In this document: in pieces, positions 16,113-26,400 of the stretch | How positions within the stretch are numbered: position 1 is the stretch's first letter | Layout: every line of letters starts with the position of its first letter | NCBI GenBank assembly: GCA_947483555.1 | Contig: CANKMW010000091.1 | Location: 1 to 38,984, forward strand | Origin: Myxococcales bacterium | GTDB taxonomy: Bacteria > Myxococcota_A > Polyangia > Haliangiales > Haliangiaceae | DNA length: 38,984 nt | Direction: 5' to 3' | Position numbers and translations under genes: made by a program | Notes under the pieces: model-generated | What the model was told of the DNA's origin: nothing | Databases searched by the model: none | What the model saw: only the letters and a program-made list of their open reading frames with translations

Positions 16113-17204
16113 TCATACCCGGCGACGGCGGCGGACGAGCGCGAGCAGCGCGGCCATCGGCCACATGGTCCCGCCGCCGCCGGCGTCGCAGCCACGGGTG
16201 GGTGCGACACACACCGAGGATCCGGCCTCGGCCGCAGGCGCGCACTCGCCGTCCTGGGGACAGGCGAGCCCGTCGTCGAAGCAGCGGCGCGTGCAGCGCG
16301 GCGCGGGGTCATCGGCGCTGGCCAGGCACTGGTGCGCGCCACCGCATGCGATGTCCGCGCTGCACGCGCCACCGAACGCGCCCGGGCTCGGCAGCGGCCA
16401 CCGGCACGCGCCACCGTCGCAGGCCATGCCCGGGCCGCACGCGGCGTCGGTGGGACAGGTCGGCGCGCAGTAGCCGCGCTCCGGCGCATCGGGCGGCGAC
16501 CAGCAGGTCCCGCTGGCGCAGCTCGCATCGTCGATGCACCACGCGCCGGCGGCGACCGTCCCCAGCGTCGCGGCGGCCACGACCGGCGCGATCGTGGCCT
16601 CGTGCGCATCCACGCGATACGCCCGGGCCCCGCTCGCGCAGCCGGCGTCGCCGCCGGTGATGATGCCGATCACCTGCAGGCCCATGGCGGTCTCGATCAT
16701 CACCGCGCCCCCCGAGTCACCGAAACACGGCAGCGCCGGCGCCGGGGCGAGCACGAGCTGGTCGCCGTCGAACGCGGTGACCCTCGCCGTGCCGAGCCGC
16801 CGCAGGTGCGCATCACCGCCCTCGGGATCGGCGTGACCGAAGCCCACGACGGTCACGGCGCCCGGCAGCCGCGCGACGGCGAGCGCGATCGGCGTCACCC
16901 ACGCCGGCGCGGGCGCGGCCAGCACCAGGACCGCCACGTCGTCGGCGTGGGTGGCCGGGTCGAAGCGCGGGTGACGCGCGGCGAACAACACGTCGATCCA
17001 GCGAGCGTCGCGCAGATCGGCGGCCCGTCCGATCCCGACCTCGAGGCCATCGGCCACGCAGTGGGCCGCGGTCAGCACCACCCGCGGCGCGACCAGCGTC
17101 CCGGTGCATCCGATGTGACCGCCGCTGGCGATGGCCACCACGGCCGGCATCGCCTCGGCCGGCAGGCCGCCGACCACCGCGGCTGCGGCCACGAGGCCGA
17201 GCAC
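16113..17204 (-). CDS. Secreted trypsin-like serine protease with MYXO-CTERM tail
   Basis: A 363-residue S1-family (chymotrypsin fold) protease. After a signal peptide (about residues 1-18) the catalytic triad is visible as TAAHC (His48), DDVAVL (Asp89) and CFGDSGG (Ser164). Residues about 220-330 form a Cys-rich region of EGF-like spacing. The C terminus (about 338-363) has a GC motif, a glycine run, a short hydrophobic helix and RRRRR, which is the MYXO-CTERM sorting signal used by myxobacteria to place proteins on the cell surface after processing. It starts with GTG 1 nt after the stop of the PLA2-like gene (TGACGTG), so the two are probably translationally coupled. It is followed by the OPT transporter 7 nt later. 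It is probably a surface or secreted degradative protease. Confidence 0.9.
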   Translation of the reverse strand: MLGLVAAAAVVGGLPAEAMPAVVAIASGGHIGCTGTLVAPRVVLTAAHCVADGLEVGIGRAADLRDARWIDVLFAARHPRFDPATHADDVAVLVLAAPAPAWVTPIALAVARLPGAVTVVGFGHADPEGGDAHLRRLGTARVTAFDGDQLVLAPAPALPCFGDSGGAVMIETAMGLQVIGIITGGDAGCASGARAYRVDAHEATIAPVVAAATLGTVAAGAWCIDDASCASGTCWSPPDAPERGYCAPTCPTDAACGPGMACDGGACRWPLPSPGAFGGACSADIACGGAHQCLASADDPAPRCTRRCFDDGLACPQDGECAPAAEAGSSVCVAPTRGCDAGGGGTMWPMAALLALVRRRRRV

Positions 17205-17205
17205 G

Positions 17206-18177
17206 TCAGCTGCCCCACACGCAGCTGGTGCAGGCGCCGTCCTCGGGGCAGCTCTCTACCTCGGTCTCCCACGCCGCCTCGTCGGTGCATAGCGGATCCA
17301 GCTCGGGCGGCGGTGGCTCGCCGAGCGGCGGCTCGGGCAGCGGCTCGGTGCCCGGCGCCGGGCAGGTCTCGCCGGTACAGTTCTGCTCGGTCCCGCCATC
17401 GGCGCCACCCGGCAGCTGCGGGCGAACCGGGGCCCTCGGTTCATCGTCGGTGACCGCCCCGGCGACGGTGCACGGAATCCCGGTCGGGTGCTGGTACTTG
17501 GCCGGCGTGGCGTCGGGTTTGCCGCCGGTCGCGCCGCGGGCGTCGGCCATCGAGCAGCCGTTCCACACCGCCTTGGCGTCGCACCATCGCCGGCAGACCG
17601 AGCTGCCCAGGCCGGTGCCGCAGCGGTCGTAGCAGGCGTCGTGCGTGCCACAGCACGGGCGCGTGTAGCAGTTGTAGATGCGGAACCAGATCAGGCCGCC
17701 GCCGGCACCGCCGCAGTAGCGGTTGTTGGGGGCGCACTCGTACGTCACTCGGCACGAGTTGCAGTCGACGCCGCATGCGCCCCGACACCCGGCGCCGGCG
17801 GCGTTCAGGTGGCAGTACTCCTCCTCCTCGGTGCCGCTCCGGGTCCACAGCTCGAGCTGATAGATCCCGTACGCGGCCTGGTTCCAGTCGACCAGCGGCA
17901 TCCCCGCGCTGTCGGCGGGCAGCTCGACCTCGGTGGGGGCGTCGCCGAGCCACACGAAGCGCACCGCCGCCGTCGTGCGATCGAGCGTCACCCGGGCCAC
18001 GACCTCCCCGTCGTCGATTGACGTGATCGTGGTCTCGACGTTGGTGGCCAGGTCCTCGCTGTGCACCAGCACGTCGCCGTGCTCGGTGGTCAGGGCCCGA
18101 AGCCCCGGGTCACCGTCATCACACGCGGCCAGGGCGACGGCGGCCAGGATTCCGATCGATGTGAGTGCTTGCGACAT
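17206..18177 (-). CDS. Phospholipase A2-like cysteine-rich lipoprotein, operon leader
   Basis: A 323-residue lipoprotein (lipobox LAAC, Cys19). Residues 20-115 look like a beta-rich domain. Residues 122-210 are Cys-rich and contain TRPCCGTHDACYDRC, a full match to the PLA2 histidine active-site pattern C-C-x-x-H-x-x-C. Seventeen residues later WCDAKAVWNGC matches the CDxxAxxxC segment holding the second catalytic Asp (His179, Asp180, Asp200). The C-terminal 90 residues are Pro/Glu-rich with a few cysteines, like a surface spacer. The ATG at 18175-18177 has a strong GGAGG site 5 nt upstream. It is the first gene of the operon with the protease and the OPT transporter. Predicted role: a surface-anchored, possibly calcium-dependent phospholipase. 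The catalytic role is inferred from motifs only. Confidence 0.75.
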   Translation of the reverse strand: MSQALTSIGILAAVALAACDDGDPGLRALTTEHGDVLVHSEDLATNVETTITSIDDGEVVARVTLDRTTAAVRFVWLGDAPTEVELPADSAGMPLVDWNQAAYGIYQLELWTRSGTEEEEYCHLNAAGAGCRGACGVDCNSCRVTYECAPNNRYCGGAGGGLIWFRIYNCYTRPCCGTHDACYDRCGTGLGSSVCRRWCDAKAVWNGCSMADARGATGGKPDATPAKYQHPTGIPCTVAGAVTDDEPRAPVRPQLPGGADGGTEQNCTGETCPAPGTEPLPEPPLGEPPPPELDPLCTDEAAWETEVESCPEDGACTSCVWGS

Positions 18178-18225
18178 GTCGACCTCCAGATTGATCGGAC
18201 GCTCTTGCTGCACACCATATGCCGC

Positions 18226-18240
18226 GTCCGGAACCCGGAC
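18226..18240. promoter_or_regulatory. Inverted repeat GTCCGG-AAC-CCGGAC
   Basis: Perfect 6 bp arms with a 3 bp centre, 49 bp upstream of the PLA2-like start codon. It could be an operator for the leftward operon or a small hairpin in its leader. Confidence 0.4.
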
Positions 18241-18271
18241 ATACGGCCCCGATCCGCCACCCGGCAGGCGA

Positions 18272-18296
18272 CTCTGTCTCGCGCGACGAGACGGAG
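18272..18296. promoter_or_regulatory. 10-bp palindrome, possible enhancer-type activator site
   Basis: CTCTGTCTCG-CGCGA-CGAGACGGAG pairs over 10 bp with one mismatch (G-U in RNA). It lies about 115-135 bp upstream of the sigma-54-like promoter at 18409, the usual distance of upstream activating sequences bound by sigma-54 activators. The regulator is unknown; the neighbouring activator encoded at 22035-23402 is an obvious candidate. Confidence 0.4.
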
Positions 18297-18333
18297 CGCT
18301 CCGCGGTGGCGCTGGCATCGCCGCTGCAACGCA

Positions 18334-18350
18334 TGCGCGCGCGCGCGCGT
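18334..18350. repeat. Alternating purine-pyrimidine (CG)n tract
   Basis: A 17 bp strictly alternating run (TG then repeated CG, ending in T) in the divergent intergenic region. Such tracts can adopt Z-DNA under negative supercoiling between divergent promoters. It may also simply be a product of very high GC. Confidence 0.5.
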
Positions 18351-18408
18351 TCGATCTACACGAGCCGCACGAGCCCGACCGGCGAGCGAGCGAGGTGATG
18401 CGCCGCGC

Positions 18409-18424
18409 TGGCCTCGCGGTTGCT
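18409..18424 (+). promoter_or_regulatory. Sigma-54-type promoter before the Glu-rich/HTTM operon
   Basis: TGGCCTC-N4-TTGCT retains the invariant GG-N10-GC (GG 18410-18411, GC 18422-18423) and the full TTGCT element; the ACG of the -24 box is not conserved. Predicted start near 18435, giving a leader of about 43 nt to the GTG at 18478. Confidence 0.45.
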
Positions 18425-18477
18425 ATCAGGAATGGCACAAGGCGGTCATGGCGATCGCCCCAATCAGGAGAATCACC

Positions 18478-18801
18478 GTGAATCACCGTCTCACTCTCGT
18501 CATCGCTCTCGCCGCCGCCGTCCTTCTCATCGCGCCACGCGCTGGCTTCAGTCAGGGCGGGCCGACGCCCGGTCAGTTCCGCGGCAACTGGAACCTGCCG
18601 GGCTCGGCCGAGAACAAAGAAGAGCGCCGCGAGGACACCAACGACAACGACACCAACGAGTCCGCGGAGGAGTCCGCCGAGGCCCGGGCCGAGGACGAGG
18701 ACGAGATGGAGGAGTCGGGGGAGGAGCACTGGGAGGACGTCGACGATGACGTCATCCAGACCATCGACGCGATCCTCCCCGACTCCGTCACCATCAAGTG
18801 A
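18478..18801 (+). CDS. Small secreted glutamate-rich protein
   Basis: A 107-residue protein: Sec signal peptide (about residues 1-25, ending near GFSQ), a short Gly/Pro segment, then about 50 extremely acidic residues with some 16 Glu, several as Glu-Glu pairs, and many Asp and Asn. It ends with the hydrophobic tail IQTIDAILPDSVTIK. It is cysteine-free. I chose the GTG at 18478 because AGGAG lies 8 nt upstream; an in-frame ATG at 18448 with AAGG is possible and would lengthen the signal peptide by 10 residues. First gene of a five-gene operon that includes a gamma-carboxylase-like membrane protein, so it is a candidate substrate for glutamate modification (inference). Otherwise it could be a calcium-binding or charged spacer protein. 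Confidence 0.7.
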   Translation: MNHRLTLVIALAAAVLLIAPRAGFSQGGPTPGQFRGNWNLPGSAENKEERREDTNDNDTNESAEESAEARAEDEDEMEESGEEHWEDVDDDVIQTIDAILPDSVTIK

Positions 18802-18820
18802 TCCCAGGCAGGAGGAAACC

Positions 18821-20143
18821 ATGAAGCGCACCAGCTTGCTCCTCGTGGTCGCCGTCGTTCTCTTCGGCGGCTACCACCTGCACGACCGGCTCGGTGGCGA
18901 CCCCGCTGGTCGCGGTCGGCGTCCGGACTCGGGCGCGGCCCCTCGCGCGGCAACGCCGGTGCCTCACCGCAGCGGCGGGTCTCCAACGACCGCCGCGGCC
19001 TCCGCCGTCATCTGCGGGACCGTGACCGACATGTCGACGGGCGCGCCGCTCGGCGCGGTCACCGTCTCGGCCCGGGCCCTCGACGACACCGGCCCACCGA
19101 CCTCGACCACGACCGACACCAGCGGGCGGTTCTCACTGTCCGGTGTGTCCACCGCGCGCCACCTGATCGTGTACCGCATCGACGCGCACGTTCCGTTCTT
19201 CCAGGAGCAGCTCGCCGCGATCGATGGCTGCTGGGCCGATGCGGTGCTCGATCCAGGCTTCCAGGTCAACGTCCTGGTCACCGCAGCAACGCCGGACGGA
19301 CCCCGCCCCCTCGCCGGAGCGCACGTCACCTTGGTCAAGGGGGTCTCGCCCAGCGTTCCCGATCCCCACATCCCACCACCCGAGATGCGGGCGCTGGTGG
19401 CCATGACCGACGGGGAGGGCCGGGCCCAGTTGCTGGGCGCCGCGCGCGGCATGTACGAGCTCCGGGTCACTGCGTCCGGCTACGCCAGCAGCGTCGACCG
19501 GGTCATGGTGCTGCCCCGCGGGACACTGGCGGCGACCCTCGACCGTGCGGCGGCGGTGTCCGGGCTGGTTCGCGACGGCGAAGGTCGCGCGCTCGCCGAC
19601 GCCTATGTCGTCATCGCCGCCGCCGACGAGCGCCTCCAGAACCTCGCCGGGCGCTACCGCGAACCGGTCGTCCGCACCGACCGCGGCGGCGCATTTCGTT
19701 TCGACGACGTGCCAGCGGGTCCGCACCTCCTGTTGGCGATCGCGCCCGGCGGCCTCGCCCACCAGCAAGCGCTCGATGTCGACGCTGGCGCCAGCGCGCG
19801 CGTGGTGCTCGAGGTGCCGGCCGCGGCAACGCTGCGTGGCCGCGTGGTCGACGTCGACGGGCATCCCCTGGCCGGAGCCCAGATCTCGATCTCGGCCCGT
19901 AGCTACCGGGCCTTCGGCGTCGTCGGTCGGCCCGAGCTGAGCGCCTTGCTGCGGCGAGGCGCCGTGACCGGAGCCGATGGCAGCTTTGTGCTCGACGACA
20001 TCGCCACCGGCATTCCCATCCAGGTGCGCGCCCGCCACGCCGGCCTGGCGCAGTGGGAACGCACCATCACCCCCGGAGCCGTACCGGCTTCTGGCATCAA
20101 CATCGTGCTCGGGGCGCCGATGACGCCGCCGGAGAGGAGCTGA
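18821..20143 (+). CDS. Membrane-anchored carboxypeptidase-regulatory-domain repeat protein
   Basis: A 440-residue exported protein. The hydrophobic N terminus (about residues 4-20) has no lipobox and no obvious cleavage site, so it may be a signal anchor. Several copies of the carboxypeptidase regulatory-like (transthyretin-like beta-sandwich) fold follow, each with the typical GxVxDxxGxPLxGAxV start and a TDxxGxFxxxxV end (near residues 62-115, 240-300 and 335-410). Such domains usually mediate adhesion or structural packing of surface proteins. The ATG has an excellent AGGAGG site at 18809-18814. It begins 19 nt after the Glu-rich gene and ends 2 nt before the next gene, placing it firmly in the operon. 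Specific binding partner unknown. Confidence 0.75.
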   Translation: MKRTSLLLVVAVVLFGGYHLHDRLGGDPAGRGRRPDSGAAPRAATPVPHRSGGSPTTAAASAVICGTVTDMSTGAPLGAVTVSARALDDTGPPTSTTTDTSGRFSLSGVSTARHLIVYRIDAHVPFFQEQLAAIDGCWADAVLDPGFQVNVLVTAATPDGPRPLAGAHVTLVKGVSPSVPDPHIPPPEMRALVAMTDGEGRAQLLGAARGMYELRVTASGYASSVDRVMVLPRGTLAATLDRAAAVSGLVRDGEGRALADAYVVIAAADERLQNLAGRYREPVVRTDRGGAFRFDDVPAGPHLLLAIAPGGLAHQQALDVDAGASARVVLEVPAAATLRGRVVDVDGHPLAGAQISISARSYRAFGVVGRPELSALLRRGAVTGADGSFVLDDIATGIPIQVRARHAGLAQWERTITPGAVPASGINIVLGAPMTPPERS

Positions 20144-20145
20144 TC

Positions 20146-20715
20146 ATGTCGACCCCATTCGATCGCTGGTTCGTCCCGATTCTGGTCGTGGCCATCGCGG
20201 CAAACCAGATGTATCTCGCCCACACGCGCGACCTTTCGCCGTGGAAAGGCGGGGGCTTCGGGATGTTCGGTTCCAGCGACCACCCGTCTCACCGCTTCCT
20301 CGCCGTCGAGGCCACCGCTGCCGACGGCCAGACCGTGGAGATCCGGCCCGGTGTCGACGCCAACACGATGCGCCGCCTCCGAGTGATGCCCGACCGCGCG
20401 TTGCTGGATCAGGTCGCCGCGCAGGTGCTGTGGACCGAGTACGTCCCCAGCAAGGTCGGCAGGAGCCGAGCGCTCGAGCGCTTCCGTGCCCAGAACCCGC
20501 GGGCCCGCCTGGCCGAGCCCAGGCTCGGCGCAGGCGTCGTCTACCGCCCGCTCACCTGGCGCGACGCCGCGCCGGTACCAGGGCAGGCACTCCAGCTCGA
20601 GCGCGTGAAGGTGCAGATGTGGCGGCTCCGTTTCGATCCCAAGCGCGCTCGCGTCTACAGCGAGCCCATCGGAGCACCGGTCGTGCTCCAGAAGGAGGAC
20701 GGTCATGTCGGCTGA
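20146..20715 (+). CDS. Single-pass membrane protein with WKGGGFGMF motif, unknown function
   Basis: A 189-residue protein with one N-terminal membrane helix (about residues 8-25) followed by SPWKGGGFGMFGSSD, a striking Gly-rich motif directly after the helix. The soluble remainder is mixed alpha/beta with many Arg and one Cys-free core. I do not recognise a named family. From memory, similar WKGGGFGMF proteins sit beside HTTM-type genes, but I cannot verify that here. GAGGAG lies just upstream of the ATG. The 3' end overlaps the next gene by 11 nt, indicating translational coupling with the HTTM-like protein, so the two probably act as a complex (inference). Confidence 0.7.
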   Translation: MSTPFDRWFVPILVVAIAANQMYLAHTRDLSPWKGGGFGMFGSSDHPSHRFLAVEATAADGQTVEIRPGVDANTMRRLRVMPDRALLDQVAAQVLWTEYVPSKVGRSRALERFRAQNPRARLAEPRLGAGVVYRPLTWRDAAPVPGQALQLERVKVQMWRLRFDPKRARVYSEPIGAPVVLQKEDGHVG

Positions 20716-21649
20716 GATGGAGATGCCCATGCCGGGGTCGGCCCAGCCGGCGGCGGAACTTCGTGGCCTGCTCGGGCACGCACGCCACACCGCCCATGAA
20801 GTGGTGACCATGCCGCGCGACCTGATCGTGCTGCGCCTCACCCTCTTGCTCTTGATGCTCCACGGCTCGCAGCAAGGCTGGAAGCTCGACGTCCCGCTGC
20901 GGGTCCTGTGCGGGGCGATGCTGGTGCATTCACCGCTCTTGACCAGCCGCGCTCTGTGGCTGGTGGTCACGTGCACGGTCGTCGTGATGAACGCGATGCA
21001 CTGGTTCCACATCGACAACCACAAGTACCTGATGACCTACTGGTGCGTGGGATGCACGCTCGCCGTCGCGTCCGGTTCCCGCGATGCGGTGCTGCGCCAG
21101 AACGCGCGGATGCTGGTCGGGATCTGCTTCGCCTTGGCGGTGATCTGGAAGCTCGCGGCTGGCCAGTTCGTCGATGGTTCGTTCCTGCACTGGACCTTTC
21201 TCGAGGATGGCCGAGTCGAGTCGACCTCGATGCTGGTGGGCAACCTATCCGCTGACCAGCTGGCCGAGAACCGCAGCCTGATCTCGCTGCTCAAGAGCTC
21301 ACCCGGAGATGGTGTCGGTGTCACGCTCAGCACGAGCGATGGTCTGCGCTGGGTCACCCTGGCGATGTCGTGGTGGACGCTGCTCATTGAGACGGCCGTG
21401 GCGGTCACGTTCCTGGCTCCCCGCCACAGCCGGATCGCGAAGCTGCGCGACTGGACCTTGATCATCTTCGTGGCCACGACCTACGGGTTGCTGCCGGTGA
21501 TCGGCTTCGCGTTCACGCTGTGCATCCTCGGATTCATGCAGTGCGAGCCCGAGCGCCGACGCACCGGTCTCGCCTACCTCGGTCTGCTGGTGGCGATCCA
21601 GCTCACCCGCATCCCGTGGGACAACATCGTCGGCTCGATGATGTCGTGA
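20705..21649 (+). CDS. HTTM / vitamin K-dependent gamma-carboxylase-like membrane protein
   Basis: A 314-residue protein with about six to eight membrane segments. The segment IDNHKYL (residues 103-109) resembles NNHSYL of human gamma-glutamyl carboxylase, which contains its His160. VIWKL (Lys149) followed by FVDGS resembles the GVKKLDADWVEGYS segment around catalytic-base Lys218. These comparisons are from memory of the human sequence. GGCX-type enzymes use reduced vitamin K to carboxylate glutamates; most bacterial HTTM homologues are uncharacterised and many lack the C-terminal domain, as here. A GGAGG site lies 6 nt before the ATG, inside the preceding gene. Next to it is a DCC-family thiol oxidoreductase, and upstream in the operon is a Glu-rich secreted protein. 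Actual reaction unknown. Confidence 0.7.
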   Translation: MSAEMEMPMPGSAQPAAELRGLLGHARHTAHEVVTMPRDLIVLRLTLLLLMLHGSQQGWKLDVPLRVLCGAMLVHSPLLTSRALWLVVTCTVVVMNAMHWFHIDNHKYLMTYWCVGCTLAVASGSRDAVLRQNARMLVGICFALAVIWKLAAGQFVDGSFLHWTFLEDGRVESTSMLVGNLSADQLAENRSLISLLKSSPGDGVGVTLSTSDGLRWVTLAMSWWTLLIETAVAVTFLAPRHSRIAKLRDWTLIIFVATTYGLLPVIGFAFTLCILGFMQCEPERRRTGLAYLGLLVAIQLTRIPWDNIVGSMMS

Positions 21650-22034
21650 GCGCCATGTCGGACGAGCTACTCATCGTCTACGACGGCAGCTGCCGGCTGT
21701 GCCGGCGCACCATCGAAGCGCTCCGGCGCCGAGCCCACGGTCTCGAGCTCCGCTTCCTCGCCCACGACACGCCCGGGCTGGCCACGGCGCACCCCGAGCT
21801 CGACCTCGGGGACCTCGACAGCGGCATGCGAGTGCGCGACGCGGCTGGACAGGTGTGGATCGGGGCCGACGCGCTGTGCGAGATCGGCTGTCGGCTGCCG
21901 CGCTGGCGGGGGGTGGCGTGGTTCCTGCGCCGGCCGCTCGTGCGCGTCGTGGTGAGGGCAATCTACCGCGCAGTGGCGCGGCGCCGCCACCGGCTGCTGG
22001 CCGCGTGTCGACGCGGCGCATGCCGCCTTCCCGA

Positions 22035-23402
<1,368 letters not shown>

Positions 23403-23410
23403 CTCTCGCG

Positions 23411-23416
23411 AGTATA
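23411..23416 (-). promoter_or_regulatory. Putative -10 element (TATACT) of the activator gene
   Basis: TATACT on the minus strand matches the sigma-70 -10 hexamer at 5 of 6 bases and ends 8 nt before the activator start codon. Transcription would begin about at the ATG. No -35 hexamer is apparent. Confidence 0.45.
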
Positions 23417-23426
23417 GCGGTGGAGC

Positions 23427-23442
23427 TGGCACGGCGGTTGTA
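23427..23442 (+). promoter_or_regulatory. Sigma-54-type promoter before the PknK-like gene
   Basis: TGGCACG-N4-TTGTA matches the -24 box perfectly. The -12 box has GT instead of GC. The predicted start near 23453 is 2 nt before the ATG at 23455, which lacks a ribosome site, so the message may be leaderless. The site lies in the 52 bp between the divergent sigma-54 activator and this gene. Confidence 0.5.
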
Positions 23443-23454
23443 TGCTGCCAGGGC

Positions 23455-26400
23455 ATGGTCGTTCCCGGGTACCGACTCGAGGAGGAGCTCGGTCGGGGCG
23501 GCTTCGCGGTGGTCCACCGCGCCATCGCCGACGATGGCAGGGTGGTGGCGATCAAGCTCGCCCTCGATCTCCCGGGCGCCGCGGCGCGCCTCGACCGCGA
23601 GGCCGAGGCGCTGCGCGCGCTGGGCGTGCGCCACGCGCCGGCGCTCGTCGAGCGCGGCAGCGTCGAAGGCAACGGGCCCTTCCTGGTCATGGAGTACGTC
23701 GCCGATCCGACGCTCGCGCGCGTGCTCGCCGACGCCAGCGCGCCACTCGCGCCCGAGCCAGCGCTGGCCCTGTTCTCCCGCATCGTCCGCGTCGTCGCCG
23801 CCGCGCATGCCGCCGGGGTCGTGCACCGCGATCTGACCCCGAGCAACATCCTGTGCGGAGCCCGCGTGCGCCTCATCGACCTCGGGCTGGCCGCACCGGC
23901 CGGCGGCACCGCCGGTCAGACCCACGTCGAGGAGGTGATCGGCACCGCCGCGTTCATGGCGCCGGAACAGTGGCGGCCGGGTGCGACCCACGACGAGCGC
24001 ACCGACATCTACGCCCTGGGCTGTCTGCTCCAGCTCATGGTCACCGGCGCACCGCCGTTTGGCGGCAGCCGCGGTGAGCTCCAGGAGGCCCACCTCGGGC
24101 AGCGCCCGGAGTTGCCGTCGCGGCGGGTGCCCACCGCTGCGCCGTTCGACGAGCTGGTCATCCGCTGTCTGGCCAAGGCGCCGGGCGATCGCTGGCCGTC
24201 GGCGCCGGCCTTGCTGGACGCCGCGTCTCGCGTGGCGCTGACCGTGGTCGAGCCCGCGGCCGCGCCCGCGCGCCGCTCGGCGGCGGTGCCCACGGCGATG
24301 GCGTTCGTGCTGTTCGCCACCGAGCGCGAGCCGACGACGATCGATCAGTCGCTGGCCGCCCGCGGCGCCCGCGTGGTGTACGGCCAGGCCGGGCGTTGCG
24401 CCGTCGCGGTCGATCGCAGCGAGCTGGCGCTCGGCGTACGCGAAGCCCATGCGCTCGCCCAGGAGCTGGTGGGCGACGTGACCGAATCGGCGCTGGTCGA
24501 CGTGCTCGATGCGACGGTGCGGGCTCGCGCCAGCGGCCCGCCTCGCATCACCGCGCCGGCCCTGAGCTCGGCGGACAGGTACCCGGCGCCGGGGGATCCG
24601 CCGGGCGTCCAGATCGGGGCCCGCGCCGCCGCGCACCTCGACGCGCCCCGGCGCGTGATCCCCGGGCGCGAGGATCGCTGGTCGCTCGACGAAGCGGCAC
24701 CTGCGCCGGCGGTGGTGGTGGCCACGCTGTTCGGTCGCGAGCGCGAGCTGGCCGAGCTCGAGGCCACCGTCGACGACGTGGTCGCCGGCCACGGCCCCAT
24801 CGTGACCACGGTGATCGGTGATCCCGGGCAGGGCAAGTCGCGCTTCGCGCAGGAGCTGGTCAGCCGACTGCGGGCGCGCGGGCTGACGGTGATCGCCACG
24901 CGCGCCGGCGAGCCGCTCGGCGGGGACCTCGACGCACACCTGCGCGAGCTGGTCCGCGTCGCGCTGCGGATCGATCCCGACCTGACCGCGGCCGACGCAG
25001 AGGGCCGGGTGCGGTCCGAGCTCGAGCCAGTGGCGTGGGCGGCGGTGGCGGTGGTCATGGGGTGGAGACGTCCCGATGACGACGAGCTGGTCGGGCTGGC
25101 CATCGCGCCCGGCGCCTTGCGCACGATCGCCGCGCGCACCGCCGGCCTGGCCCTGCGCGACCGCGCGCGTCGCGAGCCGCTGGCCGTCGTCGTCGACGAC
25201 GCCCATTTCGCCGACGTGGCCAGCCTCGACGCCCTCGAGCTGGCCGCGCTGGCCGAGGCCGGCGCGCCGCTGTGGGTGTGCGCGCTGGCCCGCCCCGAGC
25301 TGCGCGCGAGCCGCCCGGCGTGGGGACAGCGGGCCCGCCGCCACCGCGCCTGGCAGCTGGGCGCGCTCGACGACGACGCGGCCGACGCCCTGGCCCGCGC
25401 CGCGCTGGCGCCGGTCACCGACGTGTCGGCGTCGGCGCTGGCCCACCTGCGCGCCCGCGCCGGTGGTACGCCGCTGCTCCTCCTCGAGTTGATCGCCGCG
25501 CTTCGCCGCGCCGGCGCCATCCGCCGCCACGGCAAGGGCAGCGCCTGGTACCTGGCCAGCGACGAGCTCGATCGGCTGACGTCGATCGCGTCGGTCAGCG
25601 AGCTGGCCGGGCGCGAGCTGGCCGCCCTGGCGCCGGCGATGGTCGCCCACGCCGAGCTGGTCGCGGTGCTCGGCGACACCGTCGACGTCGCCGAGGTTCG
25701 CGCCGTCATCGCGATGCTCGATGCCCGCGGCAGCGCCGGTGATCTCCCGCTCGATGCCCGGGTCGGGCTCGAGCGGCTCGCCGCCGCCGGCTGCCTCGTC
25801 GACCTCGGCGGCGGTCGCTTCGGCTTTCGCCATGCGCTGGTCCGCGACGCGATCCAGCGCGCCATCCCCACCGCGCGTCGCGAGCGGCTCCACGCGGCCG
25901 CTGCCGATCAGCTCGGCGTCGCCGCCGATGCGGTCACCGACGCCCAGCGCCTGCCGCGCCTGGCCTCGCACCTCGCCGGCGCGGGTCGCCGCGCCGAGGC
26001 CGCGCTGGCCTTCGCGGGCCTCGCCCTCGACGCCCGCCTGCGCCACGCCTACGTCGACGCCGAGCGTTCGTACAGCGCCGCGCTGGCCGAGCTCGACGGC
26101 GACGGCCGGCTGCGGTGCGAGCTCTTGCAGCAGCGAGGCGTGGTCCGCACTCGCCTCGGCCGCTATGGCGACGCTCGGGTCGATCTCGACGCGGCGCTCG
26201 CCGCCGCCGAGCCGTCGTCGTCCGACGCTGTCGCGATCCTGCTCGACCTGGCCATGACCCTCGACTGGTGCGACGAGTGGCGAGGGTCGGAGCAGGCCAC
26301 CGAGCGCGCGGCCGCGGCCGCCGGCGCGCAGCCGCCGCCCGCCATCGAGGCGCGGCTCGCGCTCGCCCGCGGCCGCTCGCATCACCGCTTCTCGCGCGAC

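Larger units (their letters stand above)
18178..18477. promoter_or_regulatory. Divergent regulatory region between hydrolase operon and Glu-rich operon
   Basis: This 300 bp region holds two perfect or near-perfect palindromes (18226-18240 and 18272-18296), a (CG)n tract at 18334-18350 and a sigma-54-like promoter at 18409-18424 reading right. On the left is the GGAGG site of the PLA2-like gene. No clear sigma-70 promoter for the leftward operon is visible. Confidence 0.5.
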
